Shown: one piece after another, positions 11,803 through 24,800 of the stretch
Layout of the letters: every line of letters begins with the position of its first letter
How positions within the stretch are numbered: position 1 is the stretch's first letter
From: Gerris lacustris
Taxonomy: Eukaryota; Arthropoda; Insecta; Hemiptera; Gerridae
Reading direction: 5' to 3'
DNA: 64,000 nucleotides
Assembly (NCBI GenBank): GCA_951217055.1
Contig: OX578280.1
Location: 6,696,001 to 6,760,000 of the forward strand
Translations under genes and position numbers: made by a program
The notes under the pieces: model-generated
Seen by the model: only the letters and a program-made list of their open reading frames with translations
The model's database searches: none
What the model was told of the DNA's origin: nothing

Positions 11803-12255
11803 AATCGGGTATGGGGTGCCTCGGAACTTTTCCTCATTTCAGAGGCCACTTTCGCAGCAGGAGGAAGCAGCATTGGACGTGGTCAGTACTTGGATGGGTG
11901 ACCGTTCTGAACTAACTGATTTATTATCATTCTTAAAAAAAAAACCTTATTTTTAATGCCTATACCTATTTTATTTAATTATTTGAAGTTTGGCGGTATT
12001 TTGACAGATGTAAACAAACTTTGACGTCATAAAAATTATCGCACTAAAAAATAATTATATTCACTTATAACTTTTATACTAATTAATGGAATTTCATCGT
12101 TTTTTTAATATTTGTTCCTTAATTTTTTTCCGGTTCCAATGATCTGCTATATGTCAAAAACCTATTTATACTTTCGGTATTATTAACCGTCAAAGTTTCA
12201 AAATTCAAAAATCGATAACTTCAAAATGGCGGCCAATATCATGTATCTTCAAGTA
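11803..12255 (+). repeat. Dispersed repeat family X, fragment
   Basis: The text GGTATGGGGTGCCTCGGAAC followed by TTTTCCTCA matches the family at 16999-24134 and, reversed, at 40751-41570. This copy includes the 5S-like segment and the 'CTTCAAAATGGCGGCC' block. Confidence 0.65.
11862..11912 (+). repeat. 5S rRNA-derived segment in repeat X
   Basis: GGTCAGTACTTGGATGGGTG followed by ACCG matches the conserved middle-to-3' part of eukaryotic 5S rRNA. The preceding GAAGCAGCATTGGACG aligns with the 5S text TTAAGCAGCGTCGGGCG. Only about 50 of 120 bases are present, so this is not a 5S gene. It suggests repeat X captured a 5S promoter, as SINE3-type elements do. Confidence 0.6.
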
Positions 12256-12667
12256 CTCTATATCTTAATCTTATGAAACTATAGAAGCAGTAGATGGAAA
12301 GGATAAAGAGCAGGCAGGCTAATAGTTTTACACACCTGCTAAATGAATAAGTTTACTACCCGAGCAAGACAACTGTAAAATTTCTGTAGGTTGCAGCACT
12401 ATCATAAAAAAAGCTGACTAACTTTTAGTAAACTATCCCTTAATGATTCAATATTATAATATATCAAATTAAAAAAGTAAAATACAATAATTAATACATA
12501 AAATAATATCCTAAAAACCTCATTAATTAAAATTAAAATATAATTACCTAATAAGAACAAATATATGATTTTTTTTTCTTTGAGGTAACAAATCTCTTTT
12601 CTTTTTTGCTTATACAAAATATATACTGACAAAATTGTCTTATCTTTTACTTAATTATAAAAAAAGT
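12256..12667. other. Stretch downstream of PRPSAP, nothing recognised
   Basis: AT-rich sequence 3' of the PRPSAP stop on the minus strand. It may include 3'UTR or flank. No other gene is seen. Confidence 0.5.
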
Positions 12668-12673
12668 TTTATT
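12668..12673 (-). terminator. PRPSAP polyadenylation signal AATAAA
   Basis: TTTATT on the plus strand is AATAAA on the minus strand, 36 nt downstream of the PRPSAP stop codon. Its closeness suggests a short 3'UTR. Confidence 0.5.
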
Positions 12674-12708
12674 TTAAAATCCCTACAATAGATTAATTGT
12701 TTACAATA

Positions 12709-12867
12709 CTAGTCTTCTAGAGTGACATTTTTGAAGAGGTAGGACATGGATTCTTTATTGTGAATACGTCTGATGGCTTCGGAAAGAAGTACGCTGATGT
12801 CCACGGTTTTGATTTTATGACACTGAAGCTTCTGAATCTCATGTGGAACTGTGTTCGTAACAACGAC
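12709..12867 (-). CDS. PRPSAP: PRPSAP exon 8 (terminal)
   Basis: It has 53 codons including the TAG stop, entered in phase 0 after a TTTCAG acceptor. It encodes residues 307-358: [15 protein letters not shown], then the KIKTVDIS strand and the IRRIHN helix typical of PAP proteins. Confidence 0.93.
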   Translation of the reverse strand, partial: VVVTNTVPHEIQKLQCHKIKTVDISVLLSEAIRRIHNKESMSYLFKNVTLED

Positions 12868-15800
12868 CTGAAATCAATACCAAATTATTATAGTCAATTA
12901 TTGGTCTTTAAACCAATTAATAAAGAACACAGTTATAGTTTGATGTAATTACCGTATTGCTTCGAATATAAGACGCACTTTTTTTCCGTTTTTGCATCTC
13001 CAAAAATCAGGGTGCGTCTTATATTCGAGGAGCGTTTATATATGATGCATTCATTTTTTTCCAAGATTTTTGGCTCGAAAATCGGGATGCGTGTTATATT
13101 CGGGGGCGTCTTATATTCGAAGCAATACGGTAAATTTCTTTGGTGCTTCATTAAATAAACCTTAACACCAGTATCAAGCTACAAGTTGAGGCAATTTTAA
13201 AGAATTTGTATCAAAACAATATCAGATTAGCATTAATCTAGCTTACTGTTAAAACCTTTTAAATTCAATTTTTTAAGGTTTAGGTAGTATTCTTACTACG
13301 GAAATATTAAATTTTAATTTATCATTAGCTACGGGAGACATACAGAGAAAAATAAACCCCAGCACCGGGACTTGAACCACAGGCCTCCTATATTTCCGTA
13401 GTAAGAATACTACCTAAAACTTAAAAATTTGAATTTCTAATTAATTGTACTAGGTACAGGTACTAATTGAGTACTTTATAATTATAAGCGTTAATTCTCG
13501 GTCTAGTTCTATTGCCGTGAATATTGGCTTGCTAGATTTGTAGAAAAGATTGAAAGCTTGGATTCAGGACTTGGTATCGGTAACGACAGAGAAAATCATT
13601 CTCCAGTATAGCTCAGTTGGTAAGAGCACCTGTAACGGGTATATAGGAGGCCTGTAGTTCAAGTCCCGGTGCTGGGGTCAATTTTTCTCTGTATGTCTCC
13701 TCTAGTTAATGATAATTATAATTTTATTTAAATTAAAACCTTTTAAAGCACATCAAATAAGAGGAAATCCTCTTGCCTCCTGAAGTAAGACCATAGCTCT
13801 ACAGATAGTAGGTGAGGCTCATTGCGTCTCTAAAGCCTACTATCTACTATAACAACTACTACTATCTATATATCATAGAACTATCGCGGAGGTGAACAGT
13901 ACCACACCGCGAGCGTTAACATATGTCAAAACTTGATGCCTTGTACTCATAGTTAATCCATATCCTATATTTCAGACTTGGATATAGAAATAGAGCATTA
14001 CATATATTATAATGTTATATTATAATATAACATAGCAAACGGAATATACAAATTGCCAAAAATAACAAATCTAATATCAAATATAAAGCAAGCTATCACA
14101 TTTGCTTAATTTTAGATCTGTTATCACGTGATATAAAAGTATAAACAAACAATAAACCAATCATAATTTAGTATCTAGCGTGGTAGTTCATAAATCTGTC
14201 GTGCGAGTACTCTGACTGTTGTGATAGAACACTCAAGACAGAATCTATCATGCGGTCTATATGGTGATAGTTGATCGCTATCGTGACCACAATATCGTGT
14301 CAACTATCACCATGTAAACGGGGCTTAATGGTCAAAACACCTAAGAAAGTAATTAGAAGGGAAAATAACACGTTGAATAGGCCCAAAAAGAAAAGGAATT
14401 AAATAAATAATGGATCCAAGAGCAATAACAAATCTGAAAAAATCACTTGACTATCTGATTAATTGAAAGAATTACCTCATCAATGGGGGAATCCTCGATT
14501 AACCTTGGTGCATCAGATGAAAGAAGACCGTGGGTAGCCATCACATAAATTTTGTAAGCTCCTCTCTCTTTGAGAACTTCCGAAGCAGCAACAAATGAAT
14601 GAACATCGTCAATCATATCATCCTAAAAAAATAAAATCATTTTAAGTAAAGTATAAAGTGTGCAAGTCAAATTATAAGGGAGAAAGATAGTCAGAAACAC
14701 ACTTACCACCATAATAGCAATTCTACCAGATACATCACCAACAACATTGATAGGTGGCTTCTCCTTAGCAGGATGTTGAGGTACTCCCACTCCTACTCCC
14801 ATGGTTCTTCCAGCAAGAGATGACGGTGGCGGAGAGTACCTAAACAAATATTAATTAAAGATTTTTTTAAAAAATAATAGTAATCCCATAGAAAAATAAC
14901 TTAAAATTTGCACAATTGATACACTATGTTAAAAAAAAATTACAAATAAGAATGAGGAAGGAAAGCACTAACCTTCCATCTACCATATCTGATTCAGATT
15001 CTTTCTGTTCTCCATGGATAACAGCAATTCCGAGTCTCAAACGTTCAGCATAAGATGTAGCTTTGTTTGCTGATCCTGGATTCCTTGCCACTATCACTGC
15101 ATTGCGGTAATCAGGAATACATTCCTGAAATAGTATAACACGTATAGTTCCTAATTATATTTTAACAAACTTGATATTTAGTATAAATATCAAATATTTT
15201 AGTATTATAAATAGTTTAGGATCCTCCATGTCAATATAGTGAAAAGCCTAAGAAGGAATCAAACGGGGATGACAGGTTTCAAGGCACAACTCTAGAACTT
15301 TCAAGATTAACAATATGCAGGAAAGAATATTTGGTATGATGAAGCAGCTAATTTCTTTGTAAGTGTTACAAGTACTTCTGCCAGTAGATGGGTCTGATGA
15401 TAGTGGCTTCAATTGTCCTTTACCCCTCTCCTGCCTAAAGACACACTAATTCCTTCTCCATGTCCAATTGCTTTCAGTAGCAATAAGCCTGAGCTTGTTT
15501 AGCAGCCCGGCTGAAACAAAAGTATTGGATTGTCTATGAGGAGCAATTGATCTCTGACTCTCACCGTTCCCTTTGATGCTCATGATCGCCCACCCTGAAT
15601 GTTGTTTTTGTTGTCACTATTTTCCATTTATAACAACAATTTATCTTTTTTATATATTCCTACATACAGCTATATCATATATGCCTTATTTATCTTATAT
15701 TGATTTTTTAAATCCTCTAGGTCCAAAGTTTTCCATGGCTTTTCTTTCTGTAGTGTTATTTTTTTTTTTTTAGTAGATAGTTTATAGGGATATAACAATT

Positions 15801-18800
15801 TGTTCTAGTTAGGTAAATATTATATTATAGACGTTCAGAGATTATTCAAATTAAAAATATAAATTATTGGAGGGAAATAAGTTTAGAAGATTAATTCACA
15901 AGACTGGCTACATTTCATCCCATGAGAGACATCTTCAGGCCTGTTACAAGCTGATATAGTTTTCCAAAATATGGTTGATAACATTAAAGTTGTTAGCTTT
16001 CTTTGTAATACAAAAAGTTATCTAGGAATAAAATGATTAACCCTATCACTCTTACGCATAACTGGTAACAAAAATTTAAATTTGTGGTAAATTAAGAGTT
16101 AACTAAATACATCAAATTAAGCCTCTTTTTAATACAAATACATGTTACAAGAACTAGTTTGATAAGTTGGTGTGTAGGCTTTCACGGGTAGACTCGTAAT
16201 TAACAGCTTGGTTTTCCGGTGAAATCCACTTCAACCTGTCACGACAGGTTGAAGTCCGACATTTCGCTTCCAATACTTGAAGCATATTATTCAGTATGTC
16301 TTGTTGTTGCTTCAAGTAAACATCAGGATGCATCACACCCCTGAAGATGCTTCCAGTAGTGGAAGCGAAACCAAGGACTTCAACCCCTTCGTGACGCAGA
16401 TTTCGCTGGAAAAATCAAGCTGTTTATTAGTTTGATAAGGTAACAGACTAGAAGTTTTTAATCAGCATCCTAGCTTTAACAATAGAGATGTGATTACAAA
16501 ATTACAAAACCAATTGCCCGTTCCGAACTCCCTTAAATTAAATGGGTTTACCTGAATGTATTGGAGGAGAAAGGGTGATGCTCTCAGATTATCAACGGGA
16601 CACTCGAAGAATCCCTGTATTTCCTTCTGATGCAAATCCATCGTGATTATATGAGACAAACCAGAGTTACACATCATCTTGGCGAGTAATTTTGAAACGA
16701 TGCAGCCCCTCTTCCTCATTTTACCTGAAAAGTATTCAGTTTAAATGCAACAAAATTAATTTGATTTAAATCCCTATTTTGAGAGATATTAACATCCCTT
16801 ACAAAAAAAATCACCTCATGGATGCTTTTCATAGGAGTAGTAACTAAAAGCACCATAACACTGGACAGACTTAGAGAGTTGTTGTCAATGACTTGAAGAT
16901 GATGTTGTGTACTTTGAGTATTGTGGACTTTAAAGCGTCGAAGCAAATACAATTGGACCTCCATAAAATAAAAATGATGGTACCAGAAACTAAAAAATCA
17001 GGTACTTGGTACCTCGGAACTTTTCCTCACATCTTTTCGCCACTAAAGTGGACTCTCCTACTCATTATCATTTTTCAAAAAAGAATTATACATTATTTTT
17101 ACATATTTCATTCATTAAATTATTTGAATTTTGGCGGTATTTTTACACATGTAAACAAACTTAAGTACCGCACTAATTAATATTTATGTTCACTTATAAC
17201 TTTTAAATTAATTAATGGAATTTCATCGGTTTTTTTTTATATTTGTTCCTTATTTTTTACGGGTTCCAAAGATATCAATCAATCAATCAATCGCCATTTA
17301 TTGAAGAAACATATAAAATAACATAAGTTACTACATGCATATATTATCTTGATACAATCATAATAATTTTATCAATATATAAATTACATTTCATATTATA
17401 TTGTGACACTGTCTTCAAATCGGCCTTTGGCCGTGACACCCAGATAGGGTTTGGAGTTGTCTTGATTTACCAATATTATTACTAATTTAAAACCTAACAT
17501 ATAATCAGTATTAAAAGTATTTTTATTATTTATAATTTTCAATCGAATACATTATCAATAAATTTCCTATTTACCTATGTTTTTCCCTGCTTCAACATGA
17601 TTTATTCGTAAGTAATAATGTAACAATTAACATTTAAATAAAAACTTTATACCAGACCAACTATTTAACAACTTAACATAACTATAATTTATATTAACTA
17701 ACATTTAATAACTAACAACAAATAATTAAAATTATTTTCTATAAATATCTAAATATCTATAAATATTTATTCATAAATTAATAAATTATAAATAAACAAA
17801 ACAATAAATCAATATAATAATTTATACGCCTATATCTACATATACACACATACATACATGCATACGTACACACACACAAACAATACTTATGTATCTATTA
17901 CCTACATTTATTCATAATTTTTCAAACATGCATAGACAATTCATGCATGCAAGTCTTTTCATTCATTCCATTCTAAATTCATTTTTTTATCTAATATTTA
18001 TTTAACTTTTATAGAACCATACATCAGTATTAACCTTTTTCATTCGCTGCCACTCTTTTCTGTCCATCGCCACTCGTTGCCACGTTGCTTCTCCACAACA
18101 CTTCCACATTTCTTCTTCCCATCTTAATCCTGGTCTACCTCTACCTCGCTTGCATTCTCTTGGATACCAATCTATTATTTTCTTTGTCCATCTGTTGTCC
18201 TTTGACCTCGCGATGTGCCCTGCCCAGCTCCATTTCCTTTCCACCATAAGCTTTCCTATATCTTCCAATTTCGTTCTGTCTCTAACCCAATCATTTCTCA
18301 TTCTATCCATTCTTGTAATTTTCAGCATGCACCTCTCCATATGTCTTTGCGCTACTCTCATTCTTGTCACTGTTCTCTGGCTTAATACCCACGTTTCAAC
18401 TCCATACGTCATTACTGGACACACACACATCATCCACAGTTTCTTTTTCATACTCATACAAACATCAGAACTAAATAGATCTCTATACTTTTGAAATGCT
18501 CGCCAGCCTAGCGCTATTCTCCTACTCACTTCTTTTTCCTCGTTATTTTTATCGCGGCTTACCTGACTGCCTAAATAAACAAAATCTGAAACAAGTTCGA
18601 TCTCCGAGTTGTTCAGGCAAATTTGATTAATGTCTCCTTCTGAATTTACTACCATTGCTTTAGTTTTGTCACGATTTACTTCTAAGCCTACTTCTTTGGT
18701 TCTTTCACATAGGTCATTTAACATGGTGCTCGCTTCGTCGCAACATTTAGCTATCAATAGAATATCGTCGACAAACTCTAAGCAATTGAGCCACTCTCCG

Positions 18801-21800
18801 TTCACTTTAACCCCATATCCGTTCCAATTTAACTTGTTCTTTACATCTTGCAATATTTTAATAAACAATTTACCTGATGGCACATCCCCCTGCCTAACTC
18901 CTCTCTTTTGGTTTATTTCCCTTTTTTCTTGACTTATTTGAACCTCTAGTGACGCTGTATCATATATATATTTAAATATATTTATATATTTTTGCTCCAG
19001 ACCGCTTCCTATTAGTGCTTTAATAATCCGATCAGTATACACTGAGTCGAATGCTTTCCTAAAGTCCACAAATACTAAGATTAATTGGAATTTGTACTCA
19101 TTAGGCCCTTCTTAATAGTTGTCTCAATACAAAGATATGGTCAAGCGTAGACATATCCCTTCTAAATCCTGTCTGAGATATATCGATATTTTCGTCAATT
19201 CTTTGGCTTATCCTTCTCGTAATAATTGACATATATACTTTATAGGTTACAGATAAGAGACTAAGTGGCCTATAATTATCCAAGTTCAATTGATCTCCTT
19301 TTTTATACAGCAGCACAAGTTTTGCTTGAAACCAACTATCCGGGATTTGCTCCTTTAGTAAGCATAAGTTAAATAGCATAGTCAACATGCTAGCTAAATT
19401 AACGCCTCCGGCCTTTAACTCCTCTCCTGCTACATTGTCCTTACCACAAGATTTTCCTTTTTTCAATCTATTCACAGCCCATGATACTTCTTCCTGCGAA
19501 ATTTCCGGCACGTCATCATAATTCCAGCTTTGTATCTCATTAGTTAAGCCCTCTGTTCTTGCATCTGTATAAAGCTCACGATAGTACTCAGCTACTTCAT
19601 CCGCTATTCTTCCTACATCTTTTTCTTTTTGTCCATCTTTTGTTAGTACATTTATCATTTTCTTTTTACCTATTACCTGGCTCCTCCAGTATTTCCTTAT
19701 ATTTCCTCCGTTTTCTAACACTTGTTCTAAATCATTTATCTTTTTAGCATGGCTCCACAACTGTAATTTCTTCCTGATCGTCTTTGATATTTCAGTATAT
19801 TCTATTTTCCTTTTGATATTTCCTTTTATCCTCCTTCTTTTTCTCATAAGATTCTTTATTTCATTTGGTATTTTCCTCTTTGATGTTGTACTCGATTTAC
19901 CTTGCATTACTCTACTGGTTGATTCATTTATACACATTTTTAACCCTTTCCCAAATTTATTGATATCAGTTTCTACTTCTAAATTTCTATCACTCATATT
20001 TTTACTTAGCATTTGCTCAAACCTATCGTATTCCGTCACTTCTAATCTTTCTTTTCTATTCTTCACATATCTGTATTTTATTTTTGACGTGTCTATTTCT
20101 AATATTGCTTTTACAGGTCTGTGGTCACTGCCTATGTCGATTCTTTGATCTACTTCCACATCTCTAAATATTTCTTTTCTATTCGAGACAATAAAATCTA
20201 TTTCATTCTTAGTTACACCGTCAGGGCTTAACCAAGTCCACCTATTCTGGACAGGTTTACAATAAAAGGTATTCATAATGTATAGGTTATTACTCTCTGT
20301 GAATTCTAGCAGTCTTGTCCCTCTGGCGTTTCTGTTTCCAATTCCGTGTCCTCCGAAAGATTCGAAGCCATCTACCTGGCCACCTACCTTTGCGTTCATG
20401 TCACCAATAATGAAGTTGTATCTACACTTATCTTCATCCAGCGCTTGTTGTAACAGTGTGTAGAATTCTTCGATTTCATCGTCCTCTGCATCCGAAGTTG
20501 GGGCATAAACCTGTATAATTTGTATTCTTCCACCTCCTTCACTTTTGTTTAGTTTCCATATCACTTTACAGATCCTGTGGGTGTAAGACTTATACGATCT
20601 GATATTCTTTTCACTACGGTTATTAATTAAGAAGCCAGTTCCACCTTGATGCCCTGTTCCGTTAAAGTACAGCTCTATGTCTTCTCCAATGTCCATTAGT
20701 TGTTCTTCATCTCTTTTCACTTCGCATAGACCAATCACATCCCAATCAATCTCCGATACTTGATCTAGTAACTGGTAAAGTGATGAATTAGATCTTAATG
20801 ACTGGCAGTTGTATGTGTGTATAATAATTTTCCTTGAGTCCTCTCTAACGCTTGCTTGTGTATTTTTACTTGGAGCATCACCCTTTTCTATAGTTAATGG
20901 CTATGCTGTCCCAGGTTTTCCATTTTTGTTTTGTTCCGAGGTCATTTCGTTTGCTATATTTATTTTTTTGGTTCTGTTATGAATCTTCTCTTTAGGAGAC
21001 GTTTCTAGAGATCTTTTCTGTCGAATATTTCCACTTTCTTTCACATTCATATCTTTCACAATCAGCTGGTCATATTTTATAATGGCAAACTTACCGGCTT
21101 TCCTAGCTTCAAGCAATTCAGGCAATAACAGTTTTCTTTTCTCTCTAACTTCCTTCGAAAAATCTTCATCTAAAAATATGTCAGTCCCTTTTAGTGATCT
21201 TTTTTTATTAATAATTTCAATTTTCATTTTGTAAGTTACCAAGCTTACGCAAATAGGTCTGTTGTTATACTCATATTTACCCAGACGCTTAATATGGTCT
21301 ATATCCCTTTCCTCAAGACTTAGGCCCATTCTATCTTTAAACATATTTAAGACTTTAGTTTCTAAATCAGTATATCTTTCTGGTTTTAGTTCAGATATCC
21401 CGTGAATAATTAAATTTCTCTTCCTTGATTCTCTTTCAGCAATAGATGTTCTCTTTTCTTGTTGTTTTATCTTTTCGCTGTGTTCATTTAGCTCCTTCTT
21501 TATAGTAATTAATTCACCTTTAATTTCATTGGTACAGCCTCTTAATTCTTTAGATAGCTCATCAAATTTGAGTAAAATTGAATTAAATTGCTCTACCTGC
21601 ATTTTTATTTAGTTTCAAGATTTAAATAGTTTTTTTTTTTTTTTGGAGCACTATAAGCTATTTATTTTCAATCTTATAGATAGTCTGGATTGTAAACAAT
21701 CAATCGGTGTCGATTTATACGATACGATGATTAAAATATAAACAAAGGAAAGACGTAGTAACGACCTTGGCTACACCAGTTACCTAGCTCGCTGATTGGG

Positions 21801-24800
21801 TGTACCCTTTCCTCTATTACCTCCACTCCTTATCACCGACTCCACGATATCGTAAAACTCCTCGTATTTTAACTAACTATAAAACACACTTTTTATAGGG
21901 AATCACCCACTTTTATATTCAATTGTCACTTCTTTTTACCTTAGTTTTTTCAACTGAAATTTCGTATAAACACAGATAAACTATTAAACTATCACTGTGC
22001 AAAAATACGCACCGATTCGATGTTCTATACACGCTTAAACTTACTTTATGTACGGATCCGAAGTGCACTCTATGACTGTCCGAAGACAACTCCCTATGCT
22101 ATACGTCAAAAACGTATTTATACTTTTGGTATTATTAACCGTCATTGTTTCAAAATTAAAAAAATCAATAACTTCAAAATGGCGGCCAAAATATCAAAAT
22201 GAAATTGGGTGGGTTTGTTTGTCATACAGAGAGGTACATTCGTGCCAAATTTCAACTCGATCAGACCATGTTTCAAGTTTTTACGATTTTTTTAAAAATG
22301 TTGCTGACTTAGCAAACTGAGTTCAAGATGGCAGAAAATGTTGATTTTCCGGGCAGCACAACTACTTGTAAGGACTGATATTTGTACCAAGTTTCAACTC
22401 ACTAGCTTAAAAACTGTAGGAGTTATGCGTGACTAGTGATGTGGGCCGGGTATATGCCCAGCGGGTAGGGTAAATAAAAATGGGTATTTATGACAAATAT
22501 TGATTTAAAAAGTGTTTAAGAGAATCTGAGCATATTCCATACTCTAATGGCTTTAATAAATGTCATTTAGAGAGTATAGGATGTGTTGAGCTCACTTAAC
22601 TCCTAAAAGAATGGTCTTCAAAAATACCCAGCATACGGGTATTTATTATTTCTAAGTAAGTATATTAATATCTGCTGATATTAATAAATGATTTCAAAAT
22701 GAATGCTTATGTTGAAGGTCTGTGCAATGAAAACACTACCATTTTGAAGGAAAAGCACAGGATTATTATTTTGAAAATTAGGTTATGCATTCTTATATTA
22801 TGCAGGCATGCAGGCCTAAATATAAATTCATATTTGTCTAAAATATGTAAATAATATGAACACACATTATTACTAATTGACATAATTTTATACCCTTGTT
22901 ACTCAATTCTTATACTGTATGTGTATAGGCTATTTCTATAAATATCTGACAATCAGAAATATCACGTGTAAAGAGTTAAGACCTACGACTAACGGCCGAA
23001 TTCCTACAATACATGATTTAAACTCGTATGAAGGTTTCTATTTAGGTTTATTAATATTATAGTCCAGGAGATGGAGTGCAAAAAAGTGTCTGACAAACAT
23101 CAAGCTAGAATTTTGTGTATAAGTAAATGTTTTGGTGCCTTTTAAGAATATGTGGTCAGCTAAGTTCATCAGCGGGACTTAGTTTGGCAGTAGGCATTTG
23201 AAAAAACGGTGGAGAGCGGCCATGTCACGCCCTTTTTGGTGGACCATGCGATTTTCAAGATCTTGAGTACTAACTTAGTTAGTAGACCAAAAATCAAGTT
23301 GATAATAGTCTGTCACTTAATAGGTGAGCTCTTTGATTTGGAGTAATATTTGACTAACTAACCTATTAAGTGACGAACTATCATCAACTTAATTTTTGGT
23401 CTACTAACTAATTTCATTCTCCAGGATCATGAAAATCACATTGTCCATCATAAAGGGTGTGATATGGCCGGTATCCACCGGATTGTCCCGCCGACGAACT
23501 TAGCCAACCACATATTTGTTTATTTTATTTTATTTTTTTTGTTTATAATGATTACAGACAATTAGTCCAAAATATCACAGTCAATACAAAAATAATGAAG
23601 AGGTATACAAAAGGATTAAAAACTTCTTAAATGCCACCAAAACATTTACTTATACACAAATTTCTAGCTGGATGTTAGTTAGACACTTTTTAGCAAGCTA
23701 TCTCCTCAACTATTATTCTTATTAAGTAATTAATATCTATTCAACAGTAATATTGAGACATACTATCACCTAATAACTACTTGAATTCTTTAATAATATA
23801 TTTATTTAACAATTAATAAGTTTGAAATTAAACTCATAGCAGTCATAACTTTAAAAATTATCATAAATACCTGGGTATTTACCCAAAATGGGTATTTACC
23901 CGGGTAAATACCCAGGGTATTTACCCACAGTTTTAAATACCCAGGTATTTTACATCACTATGCGTGACACAGACATACGCACGCACAGACAGACTGACAT
24001 CCAGCTAAAGCTAAAAAACACTTAAATCGTCTTAAAAACACCCAAAACAGATAATTCCGTTGAAATCTTGGTTTCAGATTTTATGGATGAAAACTATACT
24101 TTCATATATATATATACCTTTGGTGAGGAAAAATAAAAATAAATCTAAGAATGTCTAGTTAATTTTAACCTTGCCTAGGAAAAGAAATTAATTATTTTTA
24201 AAGAGTGAGAGAGAAAGAAAAATAATGCTCTACCCCACAGACCACAGAGAATCGAACCATAGAATCCTTGAAATTATCTCCTGAGCTCCATGAAATGGAA
24301 TTATTTTGTTTCCATCCATTTTTTTTTTTAACTACAAATTTTTTTTTTTTTTTTAACAAGTTCTTTATTGGCATAAGTAACAAAAAATTATTTGTGTTTA
24401 CCGGAGCCATAATGTTTTAACTACAAATAAAAATAAACAATAAGTACTTAAAATTTAGATAAGATAAAATCTATTTCTTACATTGTTTGCTGTATGGCAA
24501 GTAAGGAATGACTCCTACAATATTATTAGCTGAGGATGTCTTACAAGCGTAAGCCATAATCAGTAATTCCATGATATTGTTGTTTACATCCCTGAAAAAA
24601 AATAAACAATTTAATTATTAGGCCATCTAGTTTTTGTATAATAGTAATGGTGGCATAACACAAATAATTATAACAAAATTAAGTTTAGGGGAAGGACCCT
24701 TACTGTGTACACTTGCCCTCGGTAATAATGCAAGGAGAGAAGACTTATTTTCAAGAGAGCGGAGCCTTGCAACACTATTTCAGCTATCTGCCTGCTTTCA

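Larger units (their letters stand above)
15125..16551. other. PRPSAP intron 4, repeat-derived
   Basis: No additional exon is seen. It contains two or more hairpin-motif copies (15905-15940 and 16341-16373) and a conserved cassette at 16170-16430. A 66-codon frame at 15573-15773 is low complexity and unrecognised. Confidence 0.5.
17276..22094 (-). mobile_element. RTE-clade LINE, nearly full length
   Basis: About 4.8 kb, minus strand. It has a 5' leader (21603-22094), ORF1, ORF2 (endonuclease plus reverse transcriptase) and a 3' UTR. It ends in a short tandem tail of GATT units (plus strand CAAT, 17276-17292), as RTE elements do. Both borders fall inside repeat X, which fixes the ends within a few bases. 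It lies antisense to repeat X and in the same orientation as PRPSAP, inside intron 3. One frameshift in ORF2 makes this copy inactive unless that base is a sequencing error. Confidence 0.85.
16999..24134 (+). repeat. Dispersed repeat family X, split by nested transposons
   Basis: The left piece (about 16999-17275) holds the CCTCGGAACTTTTCCTCA start. The middle piece (22095-22433) continues from CTATACGTCAAAAACGTATT. The right piece (23969-24134) holds the ACAGACATACGCACGCAC and CTTTGGTGAGGAAAA end. Joined, they match the uninterrupted reverse copy at 40751-41570. The insertions are an RTE LINE (17276-22094) and a hAT element (22434-23960). The 5S-like part is deleted here. Confidence 0.65.

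Noticed and set aside
11862..11912. 5S rRNA gene
   Set aside because: Less than half of the 5S sequence is present and it lies within a dispersed repeat.
13603..13676. Genuine tRNA gene
   Set aside because: Acceptor and D arms fit, but the anticodon loop has 9 nt, the T stem fails, and a sister copy and a facing copy show it is the head of a dispersed repeat.
16341..16373. Functional hammerhead ribozyme
   Set aside because: CTGAAGA and GAAA match the core, but an extra U precedes the stem, no cleavage-site strand was found, and in other copies the outer arms pair with each other. Kept only as an analogy in the hairpin finding.
18150..18494. Plus-strand frames across 18150-20463
   Set aside because: They are antisense shadows of the RTE ORF2 on the minus strand.
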